From RUG572 sp964386385 (GTDB lineage: Bacteria > Verrucomicrobiota > Kiritimatiellia > RFP12 > UBA1067), in the NCBI GenBank assembly GCA_964386385.1, contig CAYLRN010000004.1:137404-201403 (forward strand): DNA of 64,000 bases. Reading direction: 5' to 3'. Shown one piece after another: positions 26,084-35,664 of the stretch; position 1 is the stretch's first letter; every line of letters starts with the position of its first letter. Position numbers and translations under genes: made by a program. The notes under the pieces were generated by a model that was not told the origin of the DNA, did no database searches, and worked only from the letters and a program-made list of their open reading frames with translations.

Positions 26084-26442
26084 CGAATATTGAACTCTTC
26101 AAGTACTCGGGCGAGCATCCTGAACCGATCATCGACCCATACTACAACATCAATGGCGACTACTATGTTGTCGAGATGAAAAGCATGAAGGGCAGTGGCG
26201 GAGGGCAGGACAAGCAATTGACAGAAGTCATCAACTTCATCCGCTATGCGGAATCCAATGTGCACATCCACTATGTCACCTATCTTGATGGGGAGTATTC
26301 AAATCTCCTTCATAGTGGCACAACGCAGCCCAAAATCAGATGTCAGCATGACGACATTCTGTCATGTCTGAAAAGGCATCCCGGCAACTACTTTCTCAAC
26401 ACCGCCGGCTTTGAAGAATTCGTGCGCGAACTTGCTGAATGA
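26080..26442 (+). CDS. Short PD-(D/E)XK-type protein coupled to the adenine methyltransferase
   Basis: 120 residues, with IIDPYYNINGDYYVVEMKSM giving a D...ExK nuclease centre near residues 18-35, followed by LTEVINFIRYAESNVHIHYV. This resembles the core of a type II restriction endonuclease, but it is short and lacks an N-terminal region, so it may be truncated or a minimal nuclease. Coupled by ATGA to the methyltransferase, as expected for a cognate enzyme pair. The specific family is not recognised. Confidence 0.55.
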   Translation: MTNIELFKYSGEHPEPIIDPYYNINGDYYVVEMKSMKGSGGGQDKQLTEVINFIRYAESNVHIHYVTYLDGEYSNLLHSGTTQPKIRCQHDDILSCLKRHPGNYFLNTAGFEEFVRELAE

Positions 26443-26464
26443 TTGTCCATGACGCAAGACCATA

Positions 26465-26971
26465 TTGGAAACTGGACGAGATAAGGTGATTCTCAACGCA
26501 TTTACCTGTACGGGGGCATACGCCGTGCTGATCATGTCCGGACTGAAGCGGGTGGAGAACCGCAGCCGTCTGCCGGTCCCGACGAGCGGACGCTGCGCGA
26601 TGAGCGTCTCGAAGAAGTTCTGCAGGACCGAATACGACAATCTCGTCGCATGGCTTGAGGGACATTGCAGCCCGTCCGTCATGGCGCGTCTCCTCACGTG
26701 GGACGAGGTGGAATCGTGGTCTGGTCGCATCGTCGCGACGATGGACTATGAGGCGACGGGCCGCATCCCCGACAATCCGGCTCTCGCCCATGAATGCCGC
26801 ATCTGGAACGAGGGCTACGCCAACTGGTGGTTTCTCTCCGGCATCCGCCGGCTGCCCACGCCCGTCCCCTGCCGCGGCAACGTGGGAATGTGGCAGCTGC
26901 CGCCGGACATCTCCGAAGAGGTCGAAAGGCAGGGGACGCAGAATGGAGGTCACTTCCCGGCGAACCGGTAG
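26465..26971 (+). CDS. ASCH-domain protein
   Basis: Up to 168 residues. The N-terminus (ILNAFTCTGAYAVLIMSGLK then RVENRS) matches the ASCH/PUA-like fold, which binds RNA or acts on modified nucleosides. Both the TTG at 26465 and a GTG at 26486 are possible starts; neither has a strong ribosome binding site. It sits at the end of the defence island and overlaps the convergent gene by 22 bp. Confidence 0.65.
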   Translation: METGRDKVILNAFTCTGAYAVLIMSGLKRVENRSRLPVPTSGRCAMSVSKKFCRTEYDNLVAWLEGHCSPSVMARLLTWDEVESWSGRIVATMDYEATGRIPDNPALAHECRIWNEGYANWWFLSGIRRLPTPVPCRGNVGMWQLPPDISEEVERQGTQNGGHFPANR

Positions 26972-29355
26972 AGGCGGACGGTTTCGGACGGGACGGATAC
27001 GGTCGCGGGGAATGCGACAGACCCGCCGGCGACAAGCTCGTCCGCCTGCGTCCGCGGCGAAAGCGGCCGCAGTTCGACCGTCGCCGTCCTGCCGGACGAG
27101 TTCCAGACCGTGACGCAGTCGTCGCCGAACTGCTCCACGAAAACGCCCGGCCCCGCCGCGCGCAGAAGCGTTCCGACCGGACGCCAGCCGGCCTCGGAGA
27201 CCATGCGCTGGAGCGGTCCGTACTTCTTGAAGAACGGCCTGTGGCGGTTGTAGAGCTCGGGCCGCGAAAAGTAGTGTCCGCCCGATGCGTTCGGCGAGAA
27301 GAAGCTGGACATCAGCCCGTAGGCCAGGCAGCGGTGGAAGTACTTCTCCACCATTTCGTCCGTCATGTTCTCGAACTTCACGTTCTGGAGGAAGCAGTAG
27401 GGCTTGCCGTACGACATGGCCATGCGGTAGAGCAGGTCGCGGTCGCTCTGCGGATTCCACGCTCCCTCGCCGTCGTGAATCCACTTCGTCTCCTGCCCGC
27501 CCATGTCCACGAACGGAATGAGCCACGGCCATGAGTACGGGGCGCCGTTCGCCTGAATCAGCCGGCCGCGCGCGTGCATTCTGTCGGCCACGGCGCGGAC
27601 GTACTCGTATATGGACAGCGCGGTGGTGACGCCTGGACGTTTCGTCGCCGGAGACCAGCAGAGCGGCGTCCTGGAGTGGCGGAAGTTCTCGCGGCGGAAG
27701 TCGAGGCGCGGCGGGAGGTGGCATTCGGCGGAGTCGATGTACTCGCCGTCGACGCCGGCGGGCAGTTCCGTCGCGTGGCGGCGGTCGAACGCCGCGCCGG
27801 TCAGCTTCGTCTGGTAGTCGCCGCCGGGTATGCCCGGAAGCGCGTTCATGTTCCAGCAGGCGCCCCTGCACCACGGAGCGTCGCAGATTCGCCCGGTGAT
27901 CTGCCCCTCCTCGTCGTGGTAGGCGGAGGCCTTCCACGCACGCGCGTACGCATGGCCGGACTCCGCAAGGCGGTCCGCCTGCGCCATTGCGTCCGCCATC
28001 GTGACGGCGTTCGTCGCCTTCATCGACATCCACCAGCTGGTCGGCTCGGTGTAGTGGAACGTCAGGATTCCGTGCGCGTCGTCCCAGGCGGTCTCGCCGT
28101 CGCCCTCCTTGATGCGGAAACCGAAGTCCTCCCAGCCCTCGACCTTGCTGATGGGCGCGAAGGCCATCCAGATGCCGTGCTTCTTGATGCGGACCTTGTA
28201 GGCGTCCGGGAAAATCCGCGCGTAGCGGGCCAGCGCCCCGCGGAAGCCGTGTTCGCCCGGAGCCCGAAACGAGACGAACTTGAAGCGCGCCGTCGGCATT
28301 TCCCGCGTGAAGCCGAGGTCGAACGCGATGAACAGGCGGCGGAGGCGTCCGTTGCCGACGACGCGGAAGATTGCGGGGGCGTCGGGGTCGAAGCCGAGGG
28401 CGCGGACCTCTCCGCCGGCTCGGACGGCGCCGAACGGCCAGCGGGAGAGTCCCTGTTCTCCGCAGCCGGGGTTCATCGTGTTGCGGCACTGCCCGCTGCC
28501 CATCGGAATCTCCGTGCGCGGATCGTCCAGCCAGACGAGGTCGCCCGCCGGCAGCGGCACGGAGTACGCAAGCGTGACGGCGCGGTCGGCGTCCGACGTC
28601 GACGTCAGCGCGACGTCGAAGAACTCCACGTCGTCCTGCTCCCTGCGCGTCACGGACAGGCGCAGTCCCTTGGCCGTCGCCCCGTCCGGCACGGCAGTCC
28701 ACCCATCGCCGTCCGCCGCGGCGTCGTGAAGGAGAAATGCCGGACGCTCGACGTTCCCGACGACCTGCACGGGCGTGGCGTCGAACATCGCGTAGTCGCC
28801 CTGCGGATACGTCCTGAGGCGAAGGTCGCGAAACCGCGCGCGGCCCGCATGGCGGCGGAACAGCAGATAGCAGGCGGCGCTTTTCACCGGCTTGTCGGGG
28901 TTTACCGTCACCACGCCCCTCTGCCAGCCGCGCTTCGCGCTGAGGCGGAAGGGATGCTTCTGTCCGTAGAGCTTCCCGCCGTCCGCGTATGTCACGTCGA
29001 GGTAGAGCGAGTAGTCGGAATCGGATCCGCCCGTCTCGACTTCGCAGAGGGACTCCACCGACATCGTGAACGGCTGCGCCACCGACTGGTCCATAACCAC
29101 CTGCCGCACGGCTCCGTTGGGACGCGTCGCGTCAGCGCCGTTGTCGAAAACCCATTCGCCATTCTCAAGCGCGCATTTCGGCGCGGCGCAGTCCAGCCCG
29201 CGAAGGCTTTCCAGGGGAACGGACGTCTCCGTCCCCGCCGCGGCGTCCACGCCGCGATAGACCTCTTCGGCATTCGCCCCGGCCGCGCAGCGCCATGCCG
29301 AAAGCGTCGCCAGCGCCATAAGCAACGTGCGTGAAACAACAGTCTTCATTCTCAT
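26950..29355 (-). CDS. Secreted glycoside-hydrolase-like protein
   Basis: 801 residues with a signal peptide (residues about 1-28). Residues 30-190 look like a beta-sandwich; the middle is a probable TIM barrel (KHGIWMAFAPISKVEGWEDF, YIDSAECHL, GRLIQANGAPYSWPWLI, WNPQSDRDLLYRM). A C-terminal beta domain follows (VTVWNSSGRTATVEL). Aspartates in YIDS and the DMGG stretch are candidate catalytic acids. I cannot assign a CAZy family. Likely polysaccharide degradation outside the cell or in the periplasm. GGGAG precedes the ATG. Confidence 0.6.
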   Translation of the reverse strand: MRMKTVVSRTLLMALATLSAWRCAAGANAEEVYRGVDAAAGTETSVPLESLRGLDCAAPKCALENGEWVFDNGADATRPNGAVRQVVMDQSVAQPFTMSVESLCEVETGGSDSDYSLYLDVTYADGGKLYGQKHPFRLSAKRGWQRGVVTVNPDKPVKSAACYLLFRRHAGRARFRDLRLRTYPQGDYAMFDATPVQVVGNVERPAFLLHDAAADGDGWTAVPDGATAKGLRLSVTRREQDDVEFFDVALTSTSDADRAVTLAYSVPLPAGDLVWLDDPRTEIPMGSGQCRNTMNPGCGEQGLSRWPFGAVRAGGEVRALGFDPDAPAIFRVVGNGRLRRLFIAFDLGFTREMPTARFKFVSFRAPGEHGFRGALARYARIFPDAYKVRIKKHGIWMAFAPISKVEGWEDFGFRIKEGDGETAWDDAHGILTFHYTEPTSWWMSMKATNAVTMADAMAQADRLAESGHAYARAWKASAYHDEEGQITGRICDAPWCRGACWNMNALPGIPGGDYQTKLTGAAFDRRHATELPAGVDGEYIDSAECHLPPRLDFRRENFRHSRTPLCWSPATKRPGVTTALSIYEYVRAVADRMHARGRLIQANGAPYSWPWLIPFVDMGGQETKWIHDGEGAWNPQSDRDLLYRMAMSYGKPYCFLQNVKFENMTDEMVEKYFHRCLAYGLMSSFFSPNASGGHYFSRPELYNRHRPFFKKYGPLQRMVSEAGWRPVGTLLRAAGPGVFVEQFGDDCVTVWNSSGRTATVELRPLSPRTQADELVAGGSVAFPATVSVPSETVRLYRFAGK

Positions 29356-29390
29356 CTCGCTCTCCCGTTCCGCCCTTCCGAAACAGCGCC

Positions 29391-29415
29391 GTTTCGAAAC
29401 AGACGTTTTAAAACG
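29391..29415. promoter_or_regulatory. Two palindromes upstream of the glycosidase gene, possible operators
   Basis: GTTTCGAAAC (29391-29400) and CGTTTTAAAACG (29404-29415) are perfect palindromes four bases apart, 36-60 bases upstream of the ATG. GAAAC occurs again just before them. They could bind a LacI- or TetR-like repressor; none is encoded nearby. Confidence 0.4.
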
Positions 29416-29479
29416 CTCGTTTTTGCGTTCATGCTAGCATATTCCGCCCGGCATGGCAAGCCACGAGCGCCTGTCCGCG

Positions 29480-29506
29480 CGGCGGGGCGGGACGCCCCGC
29501 CCTACC
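29480..29506. repeat. GGTAGGG dispersed palindrome, copy C (inverted)
   Basis: CGGCGGGGCGGGACGCCCCG followed by CCCTACC, between the glycosidase and surface protein 3. The same sequence recurs at 37129-37155. Confidence 0.8.
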
Positions 29507-29549
29507 AAACAAAGGGGGGCGCATCCGAGCCTCGCGCCTGTCAAACGGA

Positions 29550-32500
29550 TCAGCGGAGGATGAGCAAAAAGCCGTCGGTCAGGCGCAGCCAGTAGGCGTC
29601 CGCCGCGGGCGCGAAGTGGGCGCGCGGACGATCGGGGACGTCCAGCGTCCACGTCGCGGAATCCTCGAGCGATCCGAACGCGAAAGCGGGCGCGTCCTGC
29701 GCGGGAGCGGGGTCGCACGAGAACGACAGATTGCCGGCAAGCGACAGGACGCCGGCGACGTCGAAGAGCCTGAAGGCGTCCACCGCCGCGGATGCGGCCT
29801 CGCGCCGGACGGACACGCCATCCGCCAGCGCAAGCGAGCCGAGCGCGGCAGTCGGCCCCGCCTGGACGAGCGCCGTGTCCGCCGCCATCGCCAGCGCAAG
29901 GGACGACGAATCGCGCAGCGCGCCCGCGCCCGCCAGGTACGCCGGCGGCTCGTCCGCCGCAGTCCCCTTCCCGAACCATTTCCTGCGCAGATAGGCGAGA
30001 ATGGATGCGTCCTCCGCCCGCGACGGCAGATGGTCGAGGACGATGAACTCGCCCACGCGCCCATGCCACATCCGGCTGTAGTCGGCTGTCTCGTTCGCCA
30101 TGCCGCCGTCACGCATCCGGCCGCCAAGAATCGTCCGGTTGACGAAGAAAGGCGAAAGTCTGACGGACAGCGCGTTGGTGGCGTAGAGCGCCAGTTCCGC
30201 CGGATCGTCATCCGCCGTCTCGTAGGCGAACGCCATGCCGTGCGGCAGCTGGTGGGAGACGTGCAGATACGCCTCGCCAGTCGTCCACGGGGTTGGCACT
30301 ACCCACACGTGCGAGCCCGAGTGCAGTTCCGCGCCCAGCGCCTCCATGCCGGAAGAATCGTTGCCGAACCAGTGGGCTATCGTGTCAACGCCCTGCGAAA
30401 TGCGCTCCTCCACGTGGTAGTTCCCGCGCACGGCGGAATCTTCGCCGGTCAGGGACGTATGGTAGAAGGAGAACGGCCCCGCGTAGCGGCCCCTGGCGTT
30501 GAAGTTCTCGCCGTCGTCCCGCGTGTCCGTGCGCATGAAGACGCCGTAGACGTGGACGTTGCGCGACGCAGTGTTCGTCCAGGCGTCGAGCGCGAGGCCG
30601 CTGTGCCAGTCGAACTGCACGCAGGGGAGTCCGTTTATGCCGTCGTCCACGTACGCTGCGGTGGATGTCGTGCCGGGGGCCTTCGCGAAAAGCCCGCCGG
30701 CGGAGCCCTTGTTGGCGACCGTCGCCACCGTGCCGTCCGGATTGAGCGCGACGGTCTCCGCGTCTGCCGCGTCGAACCAGATCGCGGCGCCGGCCGCCGC
30801 CGTCGCGGACGCGATTTCCACTGCGCCTTCTTCGACCGCTACTGACGCGGCGTGCGCGGCGGAGCCGCCCAGGCGGAGCGTCCCCTTGCCCGTCTTCGTC
30901 CAGCGTCCCGTCACGGCGTCGTCCGCCACGGAGAAGCCGGGGGCGAGAAACGCCCTTGCGCCGGCGGGGACGGAGACGTCCACGCCCTGTCCGGCGGGGG
31001 GATCGAAGGCCGCCGCAGCGTCGTCCGCGACGCCGAACCACTTCGCCTTAAGGTAGGCGTTGACCGTCGCAATCTCCTCGTCGGAGAGGGCGCGCGTGAA
31101 GACAAGGATTTCGCCTATCTTGCCGGGGAAGGCGCGGGTGTCCATCGCCCTTCCGGTCTGGTAGGAGGCCGCGCCCAGCGAGAGGAAGTCGATGCCGAGC
31201 GCTTCGCTACCGTAGGACGAGACCGTCCGCGTCCGTGCGCCCATGTCGTCGGAGTAGGCCACGTGGTAGCCGTTCGCGCCGTCGCGCCGCGTGGCGAACA
31301 GGACTGGACGTCCGACGCCGCCCCAGGCGCCGGTCAGGTCCCATTCGTCGTTGATTCCGTTCGCGCGGATCTGGAATCTCGTCGGATAGCTGGCGTTGTT
31401 GAAGCGGTAGTGGAAGCCCTTGCCCGTGTCCCAGAGGTCCGTTTTGTCGTTCGTGCCGAACGGGCCGGAGGCGAGGGGCATGCACCACTTGTTCTTCGAC
31501 GTCGTCCACGAGTTGAAGAGAAGGACGTGGAAGACGGTGATCGTCGTCGTCTTGTTCGTGTACGCCTTCGTGCAGAGACCGAGCGGCCAGGACGTGCCGC
31601 CGTTGAAGTTGAGCGCGGGGAGGCCGTTGATGCCGCTGCGGACGTACGTGGGAAGGCCGGGGCGCTCGTCGTGTTCGGCTGGTTCGAACGCGCCGCCGGC
31701 CGTGCCGAGGTTGGGGACGATGGAGACGGCGTCGCCATCGGAGTAGCCGGCGAGCGCGGTCATGTCAAGCCAGACGTTGGCCGTCGCGGCGATTCCGCCG
31801 TCACGCGCCAGGACGGGCGACGCGATGGCCGCCCCGTCGTCCAGGACGACGCCGGCGCCGCGTCCGCAGGAGAGGACCGCCGTTTCGGGAAGGGTCACGC
31901 CCCTGCCCAGTTCCAGGACGCCCGCCTCGACGCGGCACGTCCCATCCACGTCCAGCCCGCCCAGCAGGGCGAGCGTCCCCCCGCCGGTCTTCTGGAGTCC
32001 GGCGCCGGCCGGCACGGAGAGCGAGCCGGTGAACGCCAGCGTCGCGCCTTTTTCCACGGAGACGCGCCCGACGCCGCGGCCGTTTTCAAGAGAGATGGCC
32101 GCCACGTCGTTCGTGGCGTGTCCGGACTTAACCGACAGGCTGCCGAACACGCGCACGACCGCACCCGTCCGCCAGTCCTCGATTGCGCCGACCGACGGCG
32201 CGTACGGCATGACGCCTCCGCCGATTCCGCCGCCATGGGAATTTTCGGCCACGTAGTTGAACACGATGTTTGAAAGGCAGACCGTCCCTGGCTCCGTCAG
32301 CGTGAGGGACGAGGCGTTGCCGCCGTTGTTGCGGAAGTCAATCGTCAGGGGCAGCACGGCGTCGGGAGTGACGCCGAAGGCGGAGGGCGCGGCGCGCATC
32401 CGGGAGTCGTTCAAGCGCAGCGTTCCGCCCACGACGTTCTCCGCCTTGAACGGACGGGTGAACGTCATCTGCCCGTAGTTGTCGAGCATCAGCGTGGCGT

Positions 32501-33107
32501 TCGTCATCACGACCTCGCCGGCGACCGTCACCGACTTGTCGGCGTACGCGCCAAGGCGGCCGGAGCCGGAGACGACGACGCGGTTCGTGAACATGGCGTT
32601 GTACGCACCGGAATACCCCTCGTCCACGCCGGTCGAACCGGTGTAGGTGAGGCGGGCGTTGCCGGAGAGCGTGACGTCGCCCGTGCCGAGCGCGTCGTAT
32701 GAGGAAACGTAGAGCCAGCCGCCGTCCAGCCACGTGCCGCCCGTGTAGTCGCTGTAGTCGGAGACGAACGCCTGCCAGAGGGGGTTGCGGAGGACGACGC
32801 GGACGCTGCCCGTTATGCGTCCGCTGAAGTTGCAGCGGGCCGAGCCGCTTTCCTTGATGAGGAGCGTGACCGTCTCGTCGCCGGAGTTCAGGATCGTGCC
32901 GGAGCCGGAAAGGCAGCCGTCGCAGAGGACGACGTCCTCGTCCAGCCTGTCGTCGTGCACACGCACAAGCCCCGTCGCCGAAAGGTCTTCGGCGGACAGA
33001 TCGACCACTCCCGTTATCTCCACCGCGCCGAACGCGCACGCCGCAAGCGCCGCCACGCAGGACGCCAGCGCCCGCCGCAGGCCCTTCGAATGTCTCCAGA
33101 ATGCCAT
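29550..33107 (-). CDS. Secreted surface protein 3 with LamG-like domains
   Basis: 1185 residues from the ATG at 33107 (a TTG at 33140 is less likely). The signal peptide is about residues 12-30 (ALASCVAALAACAFGA). Residues 30-410 are beta-helix-like with autotransporter-type repeats (LQKTGGGTLALLGG). Two LamG/ConA-like segments follow (VWLDMTALAGYSDGD...NLGTAGG, and IWFDAADAETVALN...NKGSAGG), each ending in an ALSDEEIATVNAYLKAKWFG-type helix. These folds usually bind carbohydrates. It ends in FLLILR. The promoter contains an A8 spacer run. Confidence 0.82.
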   Translation of the reverse strand: MAFWRHSKGLRRALASCVAALAACAFGAVEITGVVDLSAEDLSATGLVRVHDDRLDEDVVLCDGCLSGSGTILNSGDETVTLLIKESGSARCNFSGRITGSVRVVLRNPLWQAFVSDYSDYTGGTWLDGGWLYVSSYDALGTGDVTLSGNARLTYTGSTGVDEGYSGAYNAMFTNRVVVSGSGRLGAYADKSVTVAGEVVMTNATLMLDNYGQMTFTRPFKAENVVGGTLRLNDSRMRAAPSAFGVTPDAVLPLTIDFRNNGGNASSLTLTEPGTVCLSNIVFNYVAENSHGGGIGGGVMPYAPSVGAIEDWRTGAVVRVFGSLSVKSGHATNDVAAISLENGRGVGRVSVEKGATLAFTGSLSVPAGAGLQKTGGGTLALLGGLDVDGTCRVEAGVLELGRGVTLPETAVLSCGRGAGVVLDDGAAIASPVLARDGGIAATANVWLDMTALAGYSDGDAVSIVPNLGTAGGAFEPAEHDERPGLPTYVRSGINGLPALNFNGGTSWPLGLCTKAYTNKTTTITVFHVLLFNSWTTSKNKWCMPLASGPFGTNDKTDLWDTGKGFHYRFNNASYPTRFQIRANGINDEWDLTGAWGGVGRPVLFATRRDGANGYHVAYSDDMGARTRTVSSYGSEALGIDFLSLGAASYQTGRAMDTRAFPGKIGEILVFTRALSDEEIATVNAYLKAKWFGVADDAAAAFDPPAGQGVDVSVPAGARAFLAPGFSVADDAVTGRWTKTGKGTLRLGGSAAHAASVAVEEGAVEIASATAAAGAAIWFDAADAETVALNPDGTVATVANKGSAGGLFAKAPGTTSTAAYVDDGINGLPCVQFDWHSGLALDAWTNTASRNVHVYGVFMRTDTRDDGENFNARGRYAGPFSFYHTSLTGEDSAVRGNYHVEERISQGVDTIAHWFGNDSSGMEALGAELHSGSHVWVVPTPWTTGEAYLHVSHQLPHGMAFAYETADDDPAELALYATNALSVRLSPFFVNRTILGGRMRDGGMANETADYSRMWHGRVGEFIVLDHLPSRAEDASILAYLRRKWFGKGTAADEPPAYLAGAGALRDSSSLALAMAADTALVQAGPTAALGSLALADGVSVRREAASAAVDAFRLFDVAGVLSLAGNLSFSCDPAPAQDAPAFAFGSLEDSATWTLDVPDRPRAHFAPAADAYWLRLTDGFLLILR

Positions 33108-33181
33108 GTCCACTACGCCTTTCCCGATTGAATTCCGCAACAGATTGCAAAGTGAAAAAACACTTCGCCCAGCGAGTGGAT

Positions 33182-33210
33182 AGTTTATTTTTTTTCTCCC
33201 GCAACGTCAA
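33182..33210 (-). promoter_or_regulatory. A-tract promoter of surface protein 3
   Basis: -35 TTGACG (33210-33205), a 17-base spacer ending in eight A, then -10 TAAACT (33187-33182). Confidence 0.65.
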
Positions 33211-33247
33211 CACAAAAGTCAGGGGCTTGCCGCATCGCCCTTCCCGG

Positions 33248-35587
33248 TCAGCGAACGAGAATGACCGTGCAGGTCGGACGCGAGACGAGCCATCCGTCCG
33301 CGTCGAGGCTGACGCGCTGTTCGCCATTGTAGAGGATCGCGTTCAGCTGCTCGTTGGAAAGCCCCGCGCCGCCGTCCGCGCGCGCGAAGCGGACGCATCC
33401 CGGACGCAGACGCCGTTCCTCGCCGGTCACCGACAGCCCCGCGCCGGGCGTCCACGCGGAGGCGGACGAATCGGCGAATTCGACCATTCCGTCCGCCACG
33501 CGCAGGGCGGAATCGGCCGTGACCGTCAGAGCGCCAAGCGCGTTCGTGAACGCCCCGGCGTCCAGGGCGCCGCCCGCCAGCACGACGTCCACGTCGTTCG
33601 TCTCGTTGGCGAAGACGCCGTTCGCGGCCAGTTCGAGTACGCCCGCTTCGACGCGGAACGGAGAATCGGTGTCGCCGCCGGCGCCCGCCAGGACGAGACG
33701 CGCCGCGCCCTTCTTGACCCAGACTATGCCGTCGAAGCGCGGGACGTCCTTCAGCGGACCGAGGATGTGAAGGTCGGTCTCGACGTCGAAGACGTGTTCG
33801 TTCAAAAGCCCCGTGTCCTCATCGCGCCGCGCCGCCATCACGCCGTTCTCGATGACGTTCGGTCCGGTCCCCTCCGAGCGCGTGAAGCTTTCCACCTGCC
33901 ACCAGCCCACGCGGATCGGCCAGCCCTTCGTGCGGGCGCCGTTGCGCAGCGTCATCCGCTCGACGTAGTTGCAGGAGCACCCTTCGCTCGACTGGTACGT
34001 CGCGGTGAAAGTGCTGGCGTCCAGCGTCATCTCCGTCAGGTTGCCGACGTTCCAGGGGGATTTGACCGTGTAGGAAGAGCCGGCGAAGAGGGAGATGGTG
34101 TTGGAGAAGGTGTTTCCGAGCGCGATATCGCCGCTGCCCGCGTCAACGACGATGGACGCGCCGTTCGTCAGCACGAGGTCGTGTCCCGCCGGAAGCACGT
34201 TGTGCCCGGTGACGGAAACGTCGACGCCGTCCATGACTATCCGCGTCCCGCATGGCAGCGAGTTCGTGTTGGCGCCGGCAAGGGCGATCGGCCAGGCGCC
34301 GGAGCGGTAGGAGAACACGACGTCGTGGATGCCGTAGCCGTCCTCGAACGCCGCGGTCGAGACGCCGTCGTACAGCTTCGCGCCGCTCTGGTCCTTGTTC
34401 AGCCAGTCGCCGTTCGAAAAGCACCGCCCCAGCGCCTTCATCCAGACGTCGCCGCCGTCCTGCCGGAACTGCAGCACGACCGTCTTCGTGTAGTCGGAAT
34501 CGTTGTCGCTGTTCTTCTTCCGGTCGAAGTACTGGACGTAGACGACGTTAGTCCCAGGCGAGCGCTTGACGAAGCATCCGTATAGTGCGGGGTCGTCGCC
34601 GTCCTTGTTGTTGACCCATCCGCCGGACATTCTGGCGGAGACAAACGAAAGCGTGTCGATGCACGTGTCCTCGAGAATCCTGCGCTCCTCCGTCGTCACG
34701 AAGTCCGAATGCGTCCACTGCGCCCGGTCCGCCCCCGAGCCCTCGAAGCGAAGTTCTTCCACAAAGCCCGTCATCTCGTTCGCGATCGTCACCGGACGCT
34801 GCGGATGGATCGTCACGTTCCTCATCGCGATCTCCACCGGGCCGGCGGGGAAAGTGCCGGAGAGCACGACATCGTCCACGATGCGCAGGTTCGTGATGCC
34901 GATCGCCTTTGCGGAATCGTCCAGGCTCGACGTGTACGGCGTCGCGTAGACGCCCTGGTGCGTCTTCTCAAGGTCCGTCCCATAGAACGCCGCGTCGGCG
35001 TACCGCGCCCAGACGACCTTGACCGTCACGTCGTCGCCGACCTGGTCGAACCGGAGCTTGAACGCCTTGACGTACTTTGGAGAGCCGTCCGCCTTCACGT
35101 CGTCGTAGCAGTGGAACTGCGCCGTCACCGTATCGCCGTTCTTCTCGAAGAAGAACATCTCCGTCGGACACATCCGTCCGCCACCAATCATGCGTCCGCA
35201 GATCTCGCCCGTAATCACCATGCCGTCCTTTAGGCGCGCGTCCTTCCAGAGCGTGGCGGATTCGGCCTGCGGGAAGACGGTGGAGACCTCGGACGTCGCC
35301 ACGCGCAGTCCGTCCGCGCCGGCGAGCGGGTTCAGCAGCGTTCCCGTCCCCGCCACGCGCGCGGGCGCGGCCAGCGTCAGCGTCTCGCCTGAAAGCGTCG
35401 CCGGCGCGTCGAAGCGGACAGCCGTAGCGTTCGTCGGCGCGTCAAGGCGATACGACTGCCCGCGATGTCCTTCCAAGAACAGGATCTCCGTCCCGTTCCA
35501 CGCATCTACGGGCAGAGCCTCGCCACTCGCCGCGACAACGCCGGCAATCGCCATTGCGCCGACTCCAAGCATCTTCAATCCATCCAT
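33248..35587 (-). CDS. Secreted surface protein 4
   Basis: 779 residues with a signal-like N-terminus (MLGVGAMAIAGVVAASGEA). It has two related large modules (about residues 115-285 and 310-485), each with an aromatic strand core (TVKVVWARYADAAFYGT; DVWMKALGRCFSNGDWLN) followed by beta-helix strands. An autotransporter-type repeat comes near residue 630 (WVKKGAARLVLAGAGG, RVEAGVLEL). It ends in TVILVR. AGGAGG precedes the ATG. Function unknown; a surface or secreted glycan-contact role is inferred. Confidence 0.78.
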   Translation of the reverse strand: MDGLKMLGVGAMAIAGVVAASGEALPVDAWNGTEILFLEGHRGQSYRLDAPTNATAVRFDAPATLSGETLTLAAPARVAGTGTLLNPLAGADGLRVATSEVSTVFPQAESATLWKDARLKDGMVITGEICGRMIGGGRMCPTEMFFFEKNGDTVTAQFHCYDDVKADGSPKYVKAFKLRFDQVGDDVTVKVVWARYADAAFYGTDLEKTHQGVYATPYTSSLDDSAKAIGITNLRIVDDVVLSGTFPAGPVEIAMRNVTIHPQRPVTIANEMTGFVEELRFEGSGADRAQWTHSDFVTTEERRILEDTCIDTLSFVSARMSGGWVNNKDGDDPALYGCFVKRSPGTNVVYVQYFDRKKNSDNDSDYTKTVVLQFRQDGGDVWMKALGRCFSNGDWLNKDQSGAKLYDGVSTAAFEDGYGIHDVVFSYRSGAWPIALAGANTNSLPCGTRIVMDGVDVSVTGHNVLPAGHDLVLTNGASIVVDAGSGDIALGNTFSNTISLFAGSSYTVKSPWNVGNLTEMTLDASTFTATYQSSEGCSCNYVERMTLRNGARTKGWPIRVGWWQVESFTRSEGTGPNVIENGVMAARRDEDTGLLNEHVFDVETDLHILGPLKDVPRFDGIVWVKKGAARLVLAGAGGDTDSPFRVEAGVLELAANGVFANETNDVDVVLAGGALDAGAFTNALGALTVTADSALRVADGMVEFADSSASAWTPGAGLSVTGEERRLRPGCVRFARADGGAGLSNEQLNAILYNGEQRVSLDADGWLVSRPTCTVILVR

Positions 35588-35628
35588 GAGGCCTCCTGTG
35601 GAAATTGCACTTTCATTTAAACAACTGC

Positions 35629-35656
35629 ATTATATCTGTTTTTTTTTTCTCGTCAA
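35629..35656 (-). promoter_or_regulatory. A-tract promoter of surface protein 4
   Basis: -35 TTGACG (35656-35651), a 16-base spacer with ten consecutive A, then a perfect -10 TATAAT (35634-35629). It lies just past the stop of the upstream ATPase gene. Confidence 0.75.
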
Positions 35657-35664
35657 GCGCGCGT

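Noticed and set aside
15121..26971. Integrative element with att sites or integrase
   Set aside because: No integrase, transposase or flanking tRNA repeat was found around the defence island.
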